From Thiothrix lacustris DSM 21227 (GTDB taxonomy: Bacteria > Pseudomonadota > Gammaproteobacteria > Thiotrichales > Thiotrichaceae): a stretch of 64,000 nt of DNA. How positions within the stretch are numbered: position 1 is the first letter of the stretch; every line of letters begins with the position of its first letter. Below are positions 9,214 through 18,303 of the stretch, piece after piece. The notes below the pieces were generated by a model. The model ran no database searches and was not told the DNA's origin. It saw nothing but the letters and a program-made list of their open reading frames with translations. The position numbers were made by a program, and so were the translations under genes. Where the stretch lies: NCBI RefSeq assembly GCF_000621325.1, contig NZ_JHYQ01000003.1:156482-220481 (forward strand). Direction: 5' to 3'.

Positions 9214-10320
9214 ATGCAATTCAACACCACAGAAGAGATTCTTAAAGACCTCGCAGAAGGCAAAATGGTCGTTATCGTTGACGACGAAGACCGCGAAAAC
9301 GAAGGCGACCTGTTGATGGTGGCCTCCCTGACACGCCCGGAAGACATCAACTTCATGGCTAAGGAAGGGCGTGGTCTGGTGTGCCTGACCCTGACTCGTG
9401 AACGCTGCAAGCAGTTGAATTTGCCGCTGATGATTTCCGGGACAGATGAAGCACACAGCACCAACTTCACCATTTCGATTGAAGCGGCGGAAGGTGTCAC
9501 CACCGGCATTTCAGCTTACGACCGTGCCCACACCATCCGCACTGCTGTTGCGCCGAATGCCTTGCCTGCCGATATTGAGCAGCCGGGGCATATTTTCCCG
9601 CTGATGGCGCAACCCGGCGGGGTGCTCACCCGCGCAGGCCATACCGAAGCCGGTTGTGATTATGCGCGTTTGGCAGGTTTCGAGCCTGCGGCGACGATTG
9701 TGGAAATCCTCAACGAAGACGGTACGATGGCTCGCCGCCCTGATCTGGAAATTTTCGCCGAAAAGCACGGCCTGAAAATGGGCAGCATCGAAGACCTGAT
9801 CCGTTATCGGGTACAGCACGAAAAAAGCATCGAGCGCGTGTTTGAAAAAGAAGTGCAAACCGAATACGGCCCTTTCCATCTGGTGGCTTATAAGGAATTG
9901 GCTAAGCAAGATATTCATCTGGCATTGGTCAAGGGCGAAATCGGCGCTGATGATACCGTGATGGTGCGGGTGCATCTGGAAAATGAATTATGTGATCTGT
10001 TGGCCTTGACCGAACCGGGCTGCGGTTGGCCGTTACGCGGGGTTATGCAGCGTATTCAGGAAGAAGGCAAAGGCGTTATTGTCATCCTGCGCGAGCCTAT
10101 TCAGCCACAAGATGTATTAAATCGCTTGAAAGGGTTTGAATCTCAACCAGTTGTACAGGACAATACTCGTTCTTCTCCGGCTGAATTAAAAACCTACGGG
10201 ATCGGGGCGCAAATCCTCTCTGACCTCGGTGTCCACCGGATGCTTGTGATGAGTGCTCCACGGCGTTTGCATGGCATTGCCGGTTTTGGTCTGGAAATTG
10301 TTGATTATATTCAGGATTAA
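9214..10320 (+). CDS. ribBA: DHBP synthase RibB fused to a degenerate RibA-like domain
   Basis: The N-terminal ~200 residues are 3,4-dihydroxy-2-butanone 4-phosphate synthase, with the acidic loop DDEDRENEGD, IEAAEGVTTG and the GHTEAGCDYARLAG block. The C-terminal ~165 residues follow the GTP cyclohydrolase II fold (RVHLENELC, YGIGAQIL). They lack the CxxxxxxxxxxCxC zinc cluster and the catalytic surroundings found in active RibA. I therefore expect only the RibB reaction, with GTP cyclohydrolase II encoded elsewhere. Such RibB/degenerate-RibA hybrids are common in Proteobacteria. Confidence 0.93.
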   Translation: MQFNTTEEILKDLAEGKMVVIVDDEDRENEGDLLMVASLTRPEDINFMAKEGRGLVCLTLTRERCKQLNLPLMISGTDEAHSTNFTISIEAAEGVTTGISAYDRAHTIRTAVAPNALPADIEQPGHIFPLMAQPGGVLTRAGHTEAGCDYARLAGFEPAATIVEILNEDGTMARRPDLEIFAEKHGLKMGSIEDLIRYRVQHEKSIERVFEKEVQTEYGPFHLVAYKELAKQDIHLALVKGEIGADDTVMVRVHLENELCDLLALTEPGCGWPLRGVMQRIQEEGKGVIVILREPIQPQDVLNRLKGFESQPVVQDNTRSSPAELKTYGIGAQILSDLGVHRMLVMSAPRRLHGIAGFGLEIVDYIQD

Positions 10321-10343
10321 GTAACTCCTTACCCCAGGGTTAC
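10320..10343 (+). promoter_or_regulatory. short inverted repeat between ribBA and ribH
   Basis: GTAAC near 10321 and GTTAC near 10339 flank a CC/GG-containing core and could form a small hairpin in the 58-nt ribBA-ribH gap. There is no T-run, so it is not an obvious terminator. I see no FMN riboswitch here or upstream of ribD. Confidence 0.25.
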
Positions 10344-10378
10344 GTGATTGTTCTTTAAAATGAATTTAGGATGGTTCA

Positions 10379-10861
10379 ATGAGCTTCAATGTCATCGAAG
10401 GTGATTTTGCCCCACAGGAAGCCAAATACGGCATCGTCGTTGCGCGTTTCAATGGTTTTATCGTCGAAAGCCTGCTGTCAGGCGCGATTGATGCCCTCAA
10501 GCGTCATGGTGGCGTGAAAGAGGAAGACATCGACGTGGTGCGCGTTCCGGGCGCTTATGAATTGCCACTGGTGGCACAAGCGATGGCGGCCAATGGTGAT
10601 TACGATGCCATTATTGCACTGGGTGCAGTGATTCGTGGTAGCACGCCGCATTTCGACTTCGTGGCAGGCGAAGCCTCCAAAGGTCTGGCGCAAGTGGGTT
10701 TGAGCCATGAACTGCCCGTCATTTTCGGCGTTTTGACGACCGATACCATCGAACAATCCATCGAACGGGCAGGCACTAAAGCAGGTAACAAAGGCGCAGA
10801 AGCCGCTTTGTCAGCACTGGAAATGGTGTCCTTGTTACGTAAGATCAGGAAAACAGCATAA
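10379..10861 (+). CDS. ribH: 6,7-dimethyl-8-ribityllumazine synthase
   Basis: Penultimate step of riboflavin synthesis, usually an icosahedral or decameric shell. At 160 residues, typical motifs are VARFNGFI near residue 22, [14 protein letters not shown] (about 55-68), [16 protein letters not shown] (about 81-96) and the FGVLTTDT strand. It is separated from nusB by only 1 nt, the usual ribH-nusB coupling. Confidence 0.97.
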   Translation: MSFNVIEGDFAPQEAKYGIVVARFNGFIVESLLSGAIDALKRHGGVKEEDIDVVRVPGAYELPLVAQAMAANGDYDAIIALGAVIRGSTPHFDFVAGEASKGLAQVGLSHELPVIFGVLTTDTIEQSIERAGTKAGNKGAEAALSALEMVSLLRKIRKTA

Positions 10862-10862
10862 C

Positions 10863-11342
10863 ATGGCAGGACACAAACCCCTTTCGGAGTCCCAGCAACT
10901 GATTGCCCGTCGTCGCGTTTCGCGGCGGCTGGCCATGCAAGGCGCTTACCAGTGGTTGATTACGGGCAACAGTTTTCAGGAAATTTACCTGTATTTTCAG
11001 GAAGAGTTGGAGCTGGCGGCGGATTTCCGCAAGTCTGACACGGCTTTTTTCCACAAGTTGCTACGTTGTGCGATTGAAGGGGGCGCAGAACTGGAAGCCC
11101 GCATTTCCCCGCATCTTGACCGTTCCTTGGCGCAAGTTGACCCGATTGAACACGCTGTTTTGCGGGTAGCGACCTGTGAATTGCTCAATCACCTCGAAAC
11201 ACCTTACAAGGTGGTGGTGAACGAGTACGTCAATCTGGCGAAAAAGTACGGCGCGGAACAGGCGCACAAGTTTATCAATGGTGTGCTGGATAAGGTGGCA
11301 ACCGAAATCCGCCCGCTTGAGTCCCAAGCCAACCGCAAATAA
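10863..11342 (+). CDS. nusB: transcription antitermination factor NusB
   Basis: All-helical RNA-binding protein that acts with NusE/S10 at boxA in rRNA antitermination. The 159-residue sequence shows the Arg-rich N-terminus (IARRRVSRRLAMQGAYQWL) and the C-terminal VVVNEYVNLAKKYGAE-FINGVLDKVA block typical of the family. It is the last gene of the rib cluster, with about 100 nt to the next gene. Confidence 0.95.
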   Translation: MAGHKPLSESQQLIARRRVSRRLAMQGAYQWLITGNSFQEIYLYFQEELELAADFRKSDTAFFHKLLRCAIEGGAELEARISPHLDRSLAQVDPIEHAVLRVATCELLNHLETPYKVVVNEYVNLAKKYGAEQAHKFINGVLDKVATEIRPLESQANRK

Positions 11343-11447
11343 GCGTTACTGCAAAAACCTTCCATCGGCTCTACACACTTTCTGCACATCTGCACGTTAT
11401 GCTTATCAGGGCATTTAAATAAACGATAAACAGGAGTGTGGCGCAAT

Positions 11448-11618
11448 ATGAGCCTTAAAACAGAAACGATTAAACACGATAACAAGCTCTCCCTGCTATT
11501 CCGGCAGGGTGTGCGTTCGCGGCGTGCCTGCGGGTGTGCCCCGGAAATGCCGCGCGAAGAGCGGATGCAGCGCTGGCAACATCGGTTGGAAAAGCTGTTT
11601 GCGCGGCAGGTGTATTGA
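11448..11618 (+). CDS. small cationic protein, unknown
   Basis: A 56-residue ORF from the ATG at 11448, with AGGAG 11 nt upstream. It is rich in Arg/Lys with a CGC segment (RRACGCAPEMP) and ends in an amphipathic helix (RMQRWQHRLEKLFARQ). I recognise no family. It sits alone between nusB and parC, and a T-rich stretch follows the stop. It could be a real small gene or a chance frame. Confidence 0.4.
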   Translation: MSLKTETIKHDNKLSLLFRQGVRSRRACGCAPEMPREERMQRWQHRLEKLFARQVY

Positions 11619-11688
11619 TCTGGTCTTTTTTTCTTTGGATGACATGGGGCAATATTAGTTAGGGGATCTAGTTACCACAAGAGTAAAA

Positions 11689-11707
11689 GGGCGTATACAA
11701 TACGCCC
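11689..11707 (+). promoter_or_regulatory. hairpin in the parC leader
   Basis: GGGCGTAT and ATACGCCC form a perfect 8-bp stem with a 3-nt loop about 37 nt before the parC ATG. No T-run follows, so it is not a terminator. It could be an operator or an mRNA structure. Confidence 0.35.
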
Positions 11708-11743
11708 CTACAGGTAGTACTCGCAAAAGAATAAAGGACCCCC

Positions 11744-13981
11744 ATGAACTACGAAGGCATCGAAACCCTCCCTCTCCAGGCATACACCGAAAAGGCGTAC
11801 CTCGATTATTCCATGTACGTCATCCTCGATCGCGCCCTCCCGCACCTTGGCGATGGCCTCAAGCCCGTACAGCGACGCATCGTCTACGCCATGTCGGAAC
11901 TCGGCCTGACCGCCGCTTCAAAGCATAAAAAATCGGCGCGTACCGTCGGTGACGTGCTCGGTAAATTCCACCCGCACGGCGACTCGGCTTGTTACGAAGC
12001 GATGGTGTTGATGGCGCAACCATTTTCCTACCGTTACCCGCTGGTGGATGGGCAGGGCAACTGGGGTTCGCAGGATGACCCGAAATCGTTCGCGGCGATG
12101 CGTTACACTGAATCGCGCCTCACGCCTTACGCCAAAGTGTTGCTGCAAGAGCTGGGGCAGGGCACGGCGAGCTGGCAACCCAATTTCGACGGCACGTTGG
12201 AAGAACCGACTATCCTGCCTGCGCGTTTGCCCAATATCCTGCTCAACGGCGGCAGCGGCATTGCGGTCGGCATGGCCACCGACATTCCACCGCACAACCT
12301 GCGCGAAGTGGTGAATGCCTGCATCCACCTGCTCGATCACCCCAACGCTACGCTGACGGATGTGTGCCACTACATCCCCGCGCCCGATTTGCCCACCGAA
12401 GCGGAAATCATCACCCCGGCGGCAGATTTCCTCAGCCTCTATGAAAAGGGCAATGGCAGCTACAGGATGCGGGCGCGGTATGAGGTCGAAGATGGCGACA
12501 TTATCATCACCGCCTTGCCCTATCAGGTGTCCGGCAGCAAGATTCTCGAACAGATTGCCGCGCAAATGCAGGCGAAAAAACTCCCGCTGGTGGAAGACTT
12601 GCGCGACGAATCCGACCACGAACAGCCGGTGCGTCTGGTGATCGTGCCGCGTTCCAACCGTGTCGATATCGACATGCTGATGTCGCACCTGTTCGCCAGT
12701 ACCGATCTGGAACGCAGCTACCGCGTCAATATGAACATGATCGGCACGGATGGGCGGCCACGGGTCAAGGGCTTGCTCACCATCCTCAACGAATGGCTGA
12801 GTTTCCGCCGCCAGACTGTGACCCGTCGCCTGCAATGGCGTCTCGATAAAGTGGAAAAACGTCTGCACCTGTTGGCAGGTTTGCTCACCGCTTTCCTCAA
12901 TATCGACGAAGTGATCCACATTATCCGCACCGAGGACGAGCCGAAAGCGGTGCTGATGCAACGTTTCGACCTCACTGAGATTCAGGCCGATTACATTCTC
13001 GACACCAAGCTGCGCCAATTGGCACGGCTGGAAGAAATGAAAATCCGGGGCGAACTGGATGAGCTGGAAAAAGAGCGCGAACACCTGCTCTCCCTGCTCG
13101 GTTCCGACACCAAGCTCACCAGCCTGATCCGCAAGGAACTCAAGGAAGACGCCAAGCTCTACGGCGACGAGCGCCGTTCGCCGCTCAAAGAACGTGCCGC
13201 TGCGCAAGTGCTGGATGAAACTGCGCTGACGCCTTCCGAGCCTGTCACCGTGGTGGTCTCGAAAATGGGCTGGATACGTTCTGCCAAAGGCCACGACATT
13301 GACCCGCCTTCACTCAGTTACAAGCAGGGCGATGAATTCCTCACTTCGGTACGCGGGCGTTCCAGTCAGCAAGTGGTGCTGCTCGACAGTAGTGGGCGCA
13401 CTTATTCGCTACCAGCCAACGGCTTGCCATCGGCACGCGGGCAAGGCGAACCGCTGACCGGCAAACTCTCACCACCTGCTGGCGCGAAATTCCAGTACGC
13501 GCTGATGGGGAAGGATAGCGATGCTTATTTGCTGTATTCGGGCGAAGGCTACGGTTTCCTCTGCACCCTCGGCGATATGCAAAGCCGCGTCAAAGCGGGC
13601 AAGGTGACCTTGACCACCGGCGAGGGTGTGGATATTTTGCCACCGTTGCAGGTGTCGAATATTGCCACCGACGCGCTGGTGCTGGTGTCATCGTCTGGTT
13701 ACGTGCTGGTGATCGGCTTGGCGGATGTCCCGCAGCTTTCCAAGGGTAAGGGCAACAAGTTGATCAGCCTGAAAAAAGGTGGCTTGGATGTTGCCGATGA
13801 GTCCTTGGTGTTTGCTGCGATTCTGCCGCAAGCGGGTAGCTTGATGATCCATGCAGGCAAGCAATTCAAAACCATCAAGGGTCATGAACTGGATGAATAC
13901 CGCAGTGAACGCGCCAAACGCGGCAAATTGTTACCAAAAGGTTACCAAAATGTCACTGGTCTGGAGATCAGCAGCAATTAG
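11744..13981 (+). CDS. parC: DNA topoisomerase IV subunit A
   Basis: Breakage-reunion subunit of topoisomerase IV, which decatenates daughter chromosomes together with ParE. The catalytic tyrosine is Y121 in [10 protein letters not shown]. The quinolone-determining region carries S81 and E85 ([12 protein letters not shown]), the wild-type sensitive residues. The length of 745 residues and the single degenerate C-terminal beta-pinwheel fit ParC rather than GyrA; no GyrA-box (QRRGGKG) is seen. An RBS-like AAAGGA precedes the start. parE is not in the window. Confidence 0.95.
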   Translation: MNYEGIETLPLQAYTEKAYLDYSMYVILDRALPHLGDGLKPVQRRIVYAMSELGLTAASKHKKSARTVGDVLGKFHPHGDSACYEAMVLMAQPFSYRYPLVDGQGNWGSQDDPKSFAAMRYTESRLTPYAKVLLQELGQGTASWQPNFDGTLEEPTILPARLPNILLNGGSGIAVGMATDIPPHNLREVVNACIHLLDHPNATLTDVCHYIPAPDLPTEAEIITPAADFLSLYEKGNGSYRMRARYEVEDGDIIITALPYQVSGSKILEQIAAQMQAKKLPLVEDLRDESDHEQPVRLVIVPRSNRVDIDMLMSHLFASTDLERSYRVNMNMIGTDGRPRVKGLLTILNEWLSFRRQTVTRRLQWRLDKVEKRLHLLAGLLTAFLNIDEVIHIIRTEDEPKAVLMQRFDLTEIQADYILDTKLRQLARLEEMKIRGELDELEKEREHLLSLLGSDTKLTSLIRKELKEDAKLYGDERRSPLKERAAAQVLDETALTPSEPVTVVVSKMGWIRSAKGHDIDPPSLSYKQGDEFLTSVRGRSSQQVVLLDSSGRTYSLPANGLPSARGQGEPLTGKLSPPAGAKFQYALMGKDSDAYLLYSGEGYGFLCTLGDMQSRVKAGKVTLTTGEGVDILPPLQVSNIATDALVLVSSSGYVLVIGLADVPQLSKGKGNKLISLKKGGLDVADESLVFAAILPQAGSLMIHAGKQFKTIKGHELDEYRSERAKRGKLLPKGYQNVTGLEISSN

Positions 13982-14054
13982 TAGGGATAACTTGAATCCC
14001 GGTGCAGCTAACCTACTATTCACGGCATAACACCTAACACAGAGGTTAATAGAC

Positions 14055-14942
14055 ATGATGCGAATTATTTTACTGGCGATGACCAACTTTGCGGTTATGG
14101 CAGTGTTGTTTGTGTCGATGAGCATCATCGGCAAATTGTTTGGTATTAATATGAGTGCTGGCAGCATGGGCGGCATTCTGACCATGGCGGTCATTTTCGG
14201 TTTCGGCGGCTCCTTCGTGAGCTTGCTGATGTCCAAATGGATGGCGAAGCGCAGCATGGGCGTGCAAATCATTGAAAACCCGCAGACCGCGCAAGAGCGT
14301 TGGTTGGTGGAAACCGTGCGTCGACAGGCTGAAAAGTCCGGTATCGGTATGCCTGAGGTCGGTATTTTCCATTCCCCTGACCCGAATGCGTTTGCCACAG
14401 GTGCGAGCCGTAACAATGCACTGGTTGCCGTCAGCCAAGGCTTGCTCGACCACATGACGGCGGATGAAGTGGAAGCGGTTTTGGGTCATGAAATCGGGCA
14501 CGTTGCCAACGGTGACATGGTGACGCAAACCTTATTGCAGGGTGTGTTGAATACCTTCGTCATTATCTTTGCGCGTCTGATTGGCATGGTGGTCGACAAC
14601 TTCTTCCGTAGTAGCAATGATGAAAACAGCGGGGTAGGTTGGGGTTATTACATCGGTTCGATGGTGGCTGAAATTTTCCTGAGTTTTGCCGCGACCGCGA
14701 TTGTCATGTGGTTCTCACGTTACCGCGAATTCAAAGCTGACATTGCCGGTGCTGATTTGGCAGGCCGCCAGAAGATGATCAATGCGCTGAAGCGTTTGCA
14801 GCAAGGCCATGCAACACAGGATTTACCCGGTGAAATGGCGGCGTTTGGTATCGCGGGTGGTTTGGGAACAGGTCTGCGCAAGATCTTCATGACCCACCCA
14901 CCGCTGGAAGATCGTATTGCTGCGCTGGAAAACGCTCGCTAA
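14055..14942 (+). CDS. htpX: membrane zinc protease HtpX
   Basis: Inner-membrane M48 metalloprotease involved in envelope protein quality control alongside FtsH. Two N-terminal membrane segments (about 4-24 and 38-60) precede the zinc motif H145-E-I-G-H149. Two more hydrophobic segments (about 155-180 and 195-220) follow, and then the third ligand region SRYREFKADIAGA. The 295-residue length matches E. coli HtpX (293). Transcription ends at the hairpin that directly abuts pyrD. Confidence 0.96.
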   Translation: MMRIILLAMTNFAVMAVLFVSMSIIGKLFGINMSAGSMGGILTMAVIFGFGGSFVSLLMSKWMAKRSMGVQIIENPQTAQERWLVETVRRQAEKSGIGMPEVGIFHSPDPNAFATGASRNNALVAVSQGLLDHMTADEVEAVLGHEIGHVANGDMVTQTLLQGVLNTFVIIFARLIGMVVDNFFRSSNDENSGVGWGYYIGSMVAEIFLSFAATAIVMWFSRYREFKADIAGADLAGRQKMINALKRLQQGHATQDLPGEMAAFGIAGGLGTGLRKIFMTHPPLEDRIAALENAR

Positions 14943-14947
14943 ACCTT

Positions 14948-14984
14948 TATAATCCCCGGTTTCATCCTGAATCGGGGATTTTTT
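14948..14984 (+). promoter_or_regulatory. pyrD leader: TATAAT box and hairpin masking the ribosome-binding site; htpX terminator
   Basis: TATAAT (14948-14953) is followed at once by CCCCG. AATCCCCG (14951-14958) pairs perfectly with CGGGGATT (14973-14980), and the stem can extend inward by about 4 more pairs. Six Ts (14979-14984) end at the pyrD GTG. Seen from htpX it is an intrinsic terminator. Seen from pyrD, the only Shine-Dalgarno-like bases (GGGGA, 14974-14978) are locked in the stem. E. coli and Salmonella pyrC and pyrD use this kind of hairpin for pyrimidine control by start-site switching; the analogy is inferred. No good -35 box is seen. Confidence 0.6.
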
Positions 14985-16001
14985 GTGTACAAGCTCCTAC
15001 GCGACCTGTTATTTCTCCTTCCCACCGAAACCTCCCACCACCTTGCGCTCGATTCCCTAAAACTGGCGGGTAAAACCGGCCTGTTGGGTAAACCGGTGGC
15101 TTTGCCGGGCAAAGCTGTGACGGTGATGGGCATTGAGTTCCCCAATCCGATTGGTCTGGCGGCAGGGCTGGACAAGAACGGCGACTACATGGATGCGCTG
15201 GCAGCCTTGGGTTTCGGTTTTGTCGAAATCGGCACAGTCACACCACGCTCGCAACCGGGCAACCCCAAGCCGCGTTTGTTCCGGCTTCCCGAAGCACAGG
15301 CTATTATCAACCGCATGGGTTTCAATAACCACGGGATTGATTACCTGCTGGAACAGGTCAGCAAAGCGCGTTATCAAGGCATTCTTGGGATTAACATCGG
15401 CAAGAACTTTGATACGGCGGTGGAAAACGCGGCGGATGATTACCTGATCGGCTTGCGTAAGGCTTACCCACACGCGCATTACGTCACCATCAATATTTCT
15501 TCCCCAAACACCCCCGGTTTACGCAGCTTGCAATACGGCGATGAGCTGAAGCGTTTACTGGTGACACTGCGTGAAGAACAGGCAAAACTGGCGCAGGAAC
15601 ACGGGCGTTACGTGCCGGTGGCGATCAAGGTTGCGCCCGATCTGAATGAGGCGGAAATCCGTGACATGGCGGAGGTGTTTTCGTCAGTAGGGATTGATGG
15701 CCTGATTGCGACCAATACCACGCTGGATAAAGCGGCGGTGCAAGGTTTGCCACACGGTGAAGAGCAAGGCGGTTTGAGTGGTAAGCCGTTGACGCAGCAT
15801 TCGACCGAAGTGATCCGTCAGTTCCGTGCTGACATGGCCAGCCAGATTCCGATTATCGGGGTAGGGGGGATTTTGTCGGGTGCGGATGCGCAGGCAAAAC
15901 TGGCAGCGGGTGCGAGTCTGGTGCAGGTTTACAGCGGTTTCATTTACCGTGGGCCAGCGCTGGTACGTGAATGTGTGGAGGCCACAAAAAAGGCCGGTTA
16001 A
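14985..16001 (+). CDS. pyrD: dihydroorotate dehydrogenase (quinone), class 2
   Basis: FMN enzyme of the inner membrane that oxidises dihydroorotate to orotate with quinone in de novo UMP synthesis. It starts with GTG immediately after the leader hairpin. The N-terminal helices [12 protein letters not shown] are the membrane/quinone-binding part of class 2 enzymes. [19 protein letters not shown], the [11 protein letters not shown] loop with the catalytic Ser, and GVGGI near the C-terminus are all present. The 338-residue length fits E. coli PyrD (336). Confidence 0.96.
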   Translation: MYKLLRDLLFLLPTETSHHLALDSLKLAGKTGLLGKPVALPGKAVTVMGIEFPNPIGLAAGLDKNGDYMDALAALGFGFVEIGTVTPRSQPGNPKPRLFRLPEAQAIINRMGFNNHGIDYLLEQVSKARYQGILGINIGKNFDTAVENAADDYLIGLRKAYPHAHYVTINISSPNTPGLRSLQYGDELKRLLVTLREEQAKLAQEHGRYVPVAIKVAPDLNEAEIRDMAEVFSSVGIDGLIATNTTLDKAAVQGLPHGEEQGGLSGKPLTQHSTEVIRQFRADMASQIPIIGVGGILSGADAQAKLAAGASLVQVYSGFIYRGPALVRECVEATKKAG

Positions 16002-16014
16002 GACCGGCCTTTTT
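15986..16014. terminator. bidirectional terminator between pyrD and the sulfur-globule-like gene
   Basis: GGCCGGT (15992-15998) pairs with ACCGGCC (16003-16009), and the stem is flanked by A6 on the left and T5 on the right. It can stop transcription from both converging genes. The pyrD TAA lies in the loop. Confidence 0.85.
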
Positions 16015-16033
16015 CTTCAGATGTTAAATCTGA

Positions 16034-16819
16034 TTATTTTGCAGCAGCAGGAGCAGCAGGAGTAGTTGCTGTTACAGCAGCGGCAGGTGCTGGAGTAGTT
16101 GCGGTTGCAGCAGCGGCAGGCGCTGGAGTAGTTGCAGTCGCAGCAGGTGCAGCAGCTTTGGCAGCTTCAGCGGCTTTTTGCTGTTGTGCAGCCATTGCTT
16201 GACGCTGCTCTTCTACTTTCTTGAAGAAAGCATCAGCTTGTGCACGTTGCATTTCCATTTGCTTCATTACTTGTTCAAAGCTAGCTGCTTGTGGCATGGA
16301 GTAGCCAGGCATCATCATTTGAGCAGGCATTTGTGGTTGCATCATTGGCATCTGACCTTGAGCCGCAGGCGCTTGCATCGTTGGTGCTTGCATCATGTTT
16401 GGCATACCGTAGCCAGCCCAAGGGTTGTTGCCGTAGCCGTTACCATTCTGGGAAGTGTTGCTGTAGCCGTACATGTTGTTGTAGCCATTGCCGTAGCCAT
16501 AGCCGTTACCTTGCAGGTTGCTGGCTGCGTTGCCACGGCCATTGCCTGCAACGTCAGAATCCATGTTGGTTTTGCCTTTGCCTTTGAATGTGATGCTGAA
16601 GTCAACATCGCCGTCAGCATTGCCGTTACCACGACCCCAGCCATTTACGTCGCTAGCGCCAGTGCCGTAGCCTTGACCAGTACCACTGGTGCTACCTTGG
16701 CTTGAACCGTAGCTTTGGCCTGTGCCGCTACCATTGTCAAAACCATCGAAGAATTCAGCAGAAGCGATGCCGGAAGCAGCCAGCAGAGTAGCCATCAGTG
16801 CGATTTTTGTAAGTTTCAT
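16034..16819 (-). CDS. sulfur-globule-protein-like secreted Gly/Asn/Tyr-rich protein
   Basis: A 261-residue precursor. I start it at the ATG at 16819, preceded by GAGGAA, which gives a clear Sec signal peptide ending IASA (residues 1-21). The mature part opens EFFDGFDNGSG. It then has a beta-type segment VDFSITFKGKGKT, Gly-Asn-Tyr-rich repeats (GYGYGNGYNNMYGY), a Met/Gln/Pro block and a coiled-coil-like KKVEEQRQAMAAQQ stretch. The tail is three 11-residue Ala/Thr/Pro repeats. This layout recalls Sgp coat proteins that enclose periplasmic sulfur globules in sulfur bacteria (family recalled, not searched). It is transcribed from its own promoter. Confidence 0.75.
   Translation of the reverse strand: MKLTKIALMATLLAASGIASAEFFDGFDNGSGTGQSYGSSQGSTSGTGQGYGTGASDVNGWGRGNGNADGDVDFSITFKGKGKTNMDSDVAGNGRGNAASNLQGNGYGYGNGYNNMYGYSNTSQNGNGYGNNPWAGYGMPNMMQAPTMQAPAAQGQMPMMQPQMPAQMMMPGYSMPQAASFEQVMKQMEMQRAQADAFFKKVEEQRQAMAAQQQKAAEAAKAAAPAATATTPAPAAAATATTPAPAAAVTATTPAAPAAAK
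16059..16157. repeat. three tandem 33-bp repeats in the sulfur-globule-like gene
   Basis: Units begin GGAGTAGTTGC at 16059, 16092 and 16125. They encode the Ala/Thr/Pro-rich C-terminal tail in 11-residue steps. Such repeats can vary in copy number between strains. Confidence 0.8.
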
Positions 16820-16885
16820 GAAATATTCCTCTAGCAGATTAAAGCGCTTGGTGAAGCGCAAATAGGGTTTACTTAATATAAGCAA

Positions 16886-16914
16886 ATCATAATATACTTA
16901 TTGTTAAAAGGCAA
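16886..16914 (-). promoter_or_regulatory. sigma70-type promoter of the sulfur-globule-like gene
   Basis: On the minus strand TTGCCT (16914-16909) and TATGAT (16891-16886) are separated by 17 nt. The predicted start lies about 60 nt upstream of the ATG at 16819. Confidence 0.6.
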
Positions 16915-16943
16915 TATCTGTTAGGTGGTTTTCCAGTTTTTTC

Positions 16944-16971
16944 ATGACGGTTTTTTGATTTAAGTTAGAAT
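16944..16971 (+). promoter_or_regulatory. putative hpt promoter
   Basis: ATGACG (16944-16949), 16 nt, then TAGAAT (16966-16971). The predicted start is about 12 nt before the hpt ATG at 16990. It lies back to back with the sulfur-globule gene promoter. Confidence 0.4.
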
Positions 16972-16989
16972 AACGGCTTAGTTTGCTGA

Positions 16990-17556
16990 ATGGATAACAA
17001 CATGATTACTTCGGAAGAAGCTGCCCGCGTATTGGCAGAGGCTGACCTGTTACACTCTGCGGAAGAAGTCAGCGCCATGCTGGATACAATGGCTGCGGAA
17101 ATTACTGCAAAACTGGCGGATAAAAGCCCGTTGGTGCTGTGTGTAATGACTGGGGGCGTTATCGTGACCGGACATTTGTTGACGCGCCTAGGGTTCCCGC
17201 TGGAACAGGATTATTTGCACGCCACCCGCTACCGGGGGGCGACCAGTGGCAGCAAGACCATTACTTGGCTGCACAAACCAGAAACGGCATTGGCAGGCCG
17301 TCACATCTTGTTGGTTGATGATATTTTGGACGAAGGCTATACCTTGCGCGAAATTTGCCACTGGTGTCGGGATCAAGGTGCGGCTTCGGTAAACGTCGCC
17401 GTGTTGGCAGACAAGCAGCATGAGCGTCGGGTGGAAGGTATCCACCGCGATTTTTCCGCGATCGAATTGGCCGACCGCTACGTGTTTGGCTTCGGGATGG
17501 ATTATAAGGAATACTGGCGCAACGCCAACGGTATCTACGCAGTAAAAGGACTCTAA
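16990..17556 (+). CDS. hpt: hypoxanthine-guanine phosphoribosyltransferase
   Basis: Purine salvage enzyme that adds PRPP-derived ribose phosphate to hypoxanthine or guanine. The PRPP-binding motif ILLVDDILDEGYTL lies near residues 105-118. LVLCVMTGGVIVTGHLL and the RYRGATSG flexible loop are also present. The 188-residue length is normal. The MTIP-type phosphorylase starts 3 nt after its stop. That pairing makes biochemical sense because the phosphorylase releases hypoxanthine, the substrate of this enzyme. Confidence 0.9.
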   Translation: MDNNMITSEEAARVLAEADLLHSAEEVSAMLDTMAAEITAKLADKSPLVLCVMTGGVIVTGHLLTRLGFPLEQDYLHATRYRGATSGSKTITWLHKPETALAGRHILLVDDILDEGYTLREICHWCRDQGAASVNVAVLADKQHERRVEGIHRDFSAIELADRYVFGFGMDYKEYWRNANGIYAVKGL

Positions 17557-17559
17557 CAC

Positions 17560-18297
17560 ATGACAATTGAATTTGCCGTGATCGGCGGAACCGGCCTGAC
17601 CGCTATCGAAGGGTTGGAAGTCATCCATCGCGAAGTGGTGCATACCCCTTATGGGGAGCCTTCCGGCCCGGTGACGCATGGCATGATTGAGGGCAAGCGT
17701 ATCGCGTTTTTGGCGCGGCATGGCTACACCCACAATATTCCGCCACACAAGGTTAATTACCGCGCTAATTTGTGGGCGCTGAAAAGTTTGGGCGTGGAAA
17801 AGGTCGTGGCAATGGCCGCCGTAGGGGGAATTACCCCAGAAATGAAGCCAACCCGTTTGGTAATTCCTGATCAGATTATCGACTACACCTACGGGCGGGC
17901 GCATACCTTTTTTGAGGAAGGGCTGACGGACGTTACCCACATTGATTTTTCGTGGCCGTATTGCCCTGAAGTGCGCAATGCTTTGCTGGCTGCGGCTGAA
18001 TGCGCCAAGCTGGATGTTGTGCCACGCGGCACTTACGCCGCCACCCAAGGCCCCCGGCTGGAAACAGCGGCAGAAATTGCGCGATTAGAACGTGACGGTT
18101 GCGATCTGGTGGGGATGACCGCGATGCCGGAAGCCTCACTCGCCCGCGAATTAGGCTTGTGCTACGCCAGTTGTGCAGTGGTGGCAAACTGGGCAGCGGG
18201 CAAAGATACCGACGAAATCACGATGGCAGAGATTGAGCAAAACCTGCTGCTTGGCATGGCGAGTGCGCGTGCTTTGTTGCGTGCGCTGGTCTGCTAA
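17560..18297 (+). CDS. S-methyl-5'-thioinosine phosphorylase (MTAP/PNP family)
   Basis: Purine nucleoside phosphorylase-type enzyme of 245 residues. AVIGGTGLT at the N-terminus, the FLARHGYTHNIPPHKVNYRAN phosphate/ribose motif (about 49-69), ATQGPRLETAAE and VGMTAMPEASLARELGL fit the MTAP/MTIP subfamily. Coupling with hpt suggests the methylthioinosine-specific type known from Pseudomonas aeruginosa, which yields hypoxanthine for salvage. Methylthioadenosine specificity cannot be excluded from sequence alone. Confidence 0.85.
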   Translation: MTIEFAVIGGTGLTAIEGLEVIHREVVHTPYGEPSGPVTHGMIEGKRIAFLARHGYTHNIPPHKVNYRANLWALKSLGVEKVVAMAAVGGITPEMKPTRLVIPDQIIDYTYGRAHTFFEEGLTDVTHIDFSWPYCPEVRNALLAAAECAKLDVVPRGTYAATQGPRLETAAEIARLERDGCDLVGMTAMPEASLARELGLCYASCAVVANWAAGKDTDEITMAEIEQNLLLGMASARALLRALVC

Positions 18298-18303
18298 GCC
18301 GCG

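Noticed and set aside
7400..10400. FMN riboswitch regulating the rib genes
   Set aside because: No RFN-type conserved blocks are seen before ribD, ribE, ribBA or ribH. The cluster seems to be transcribed through from glyA/nrdR.
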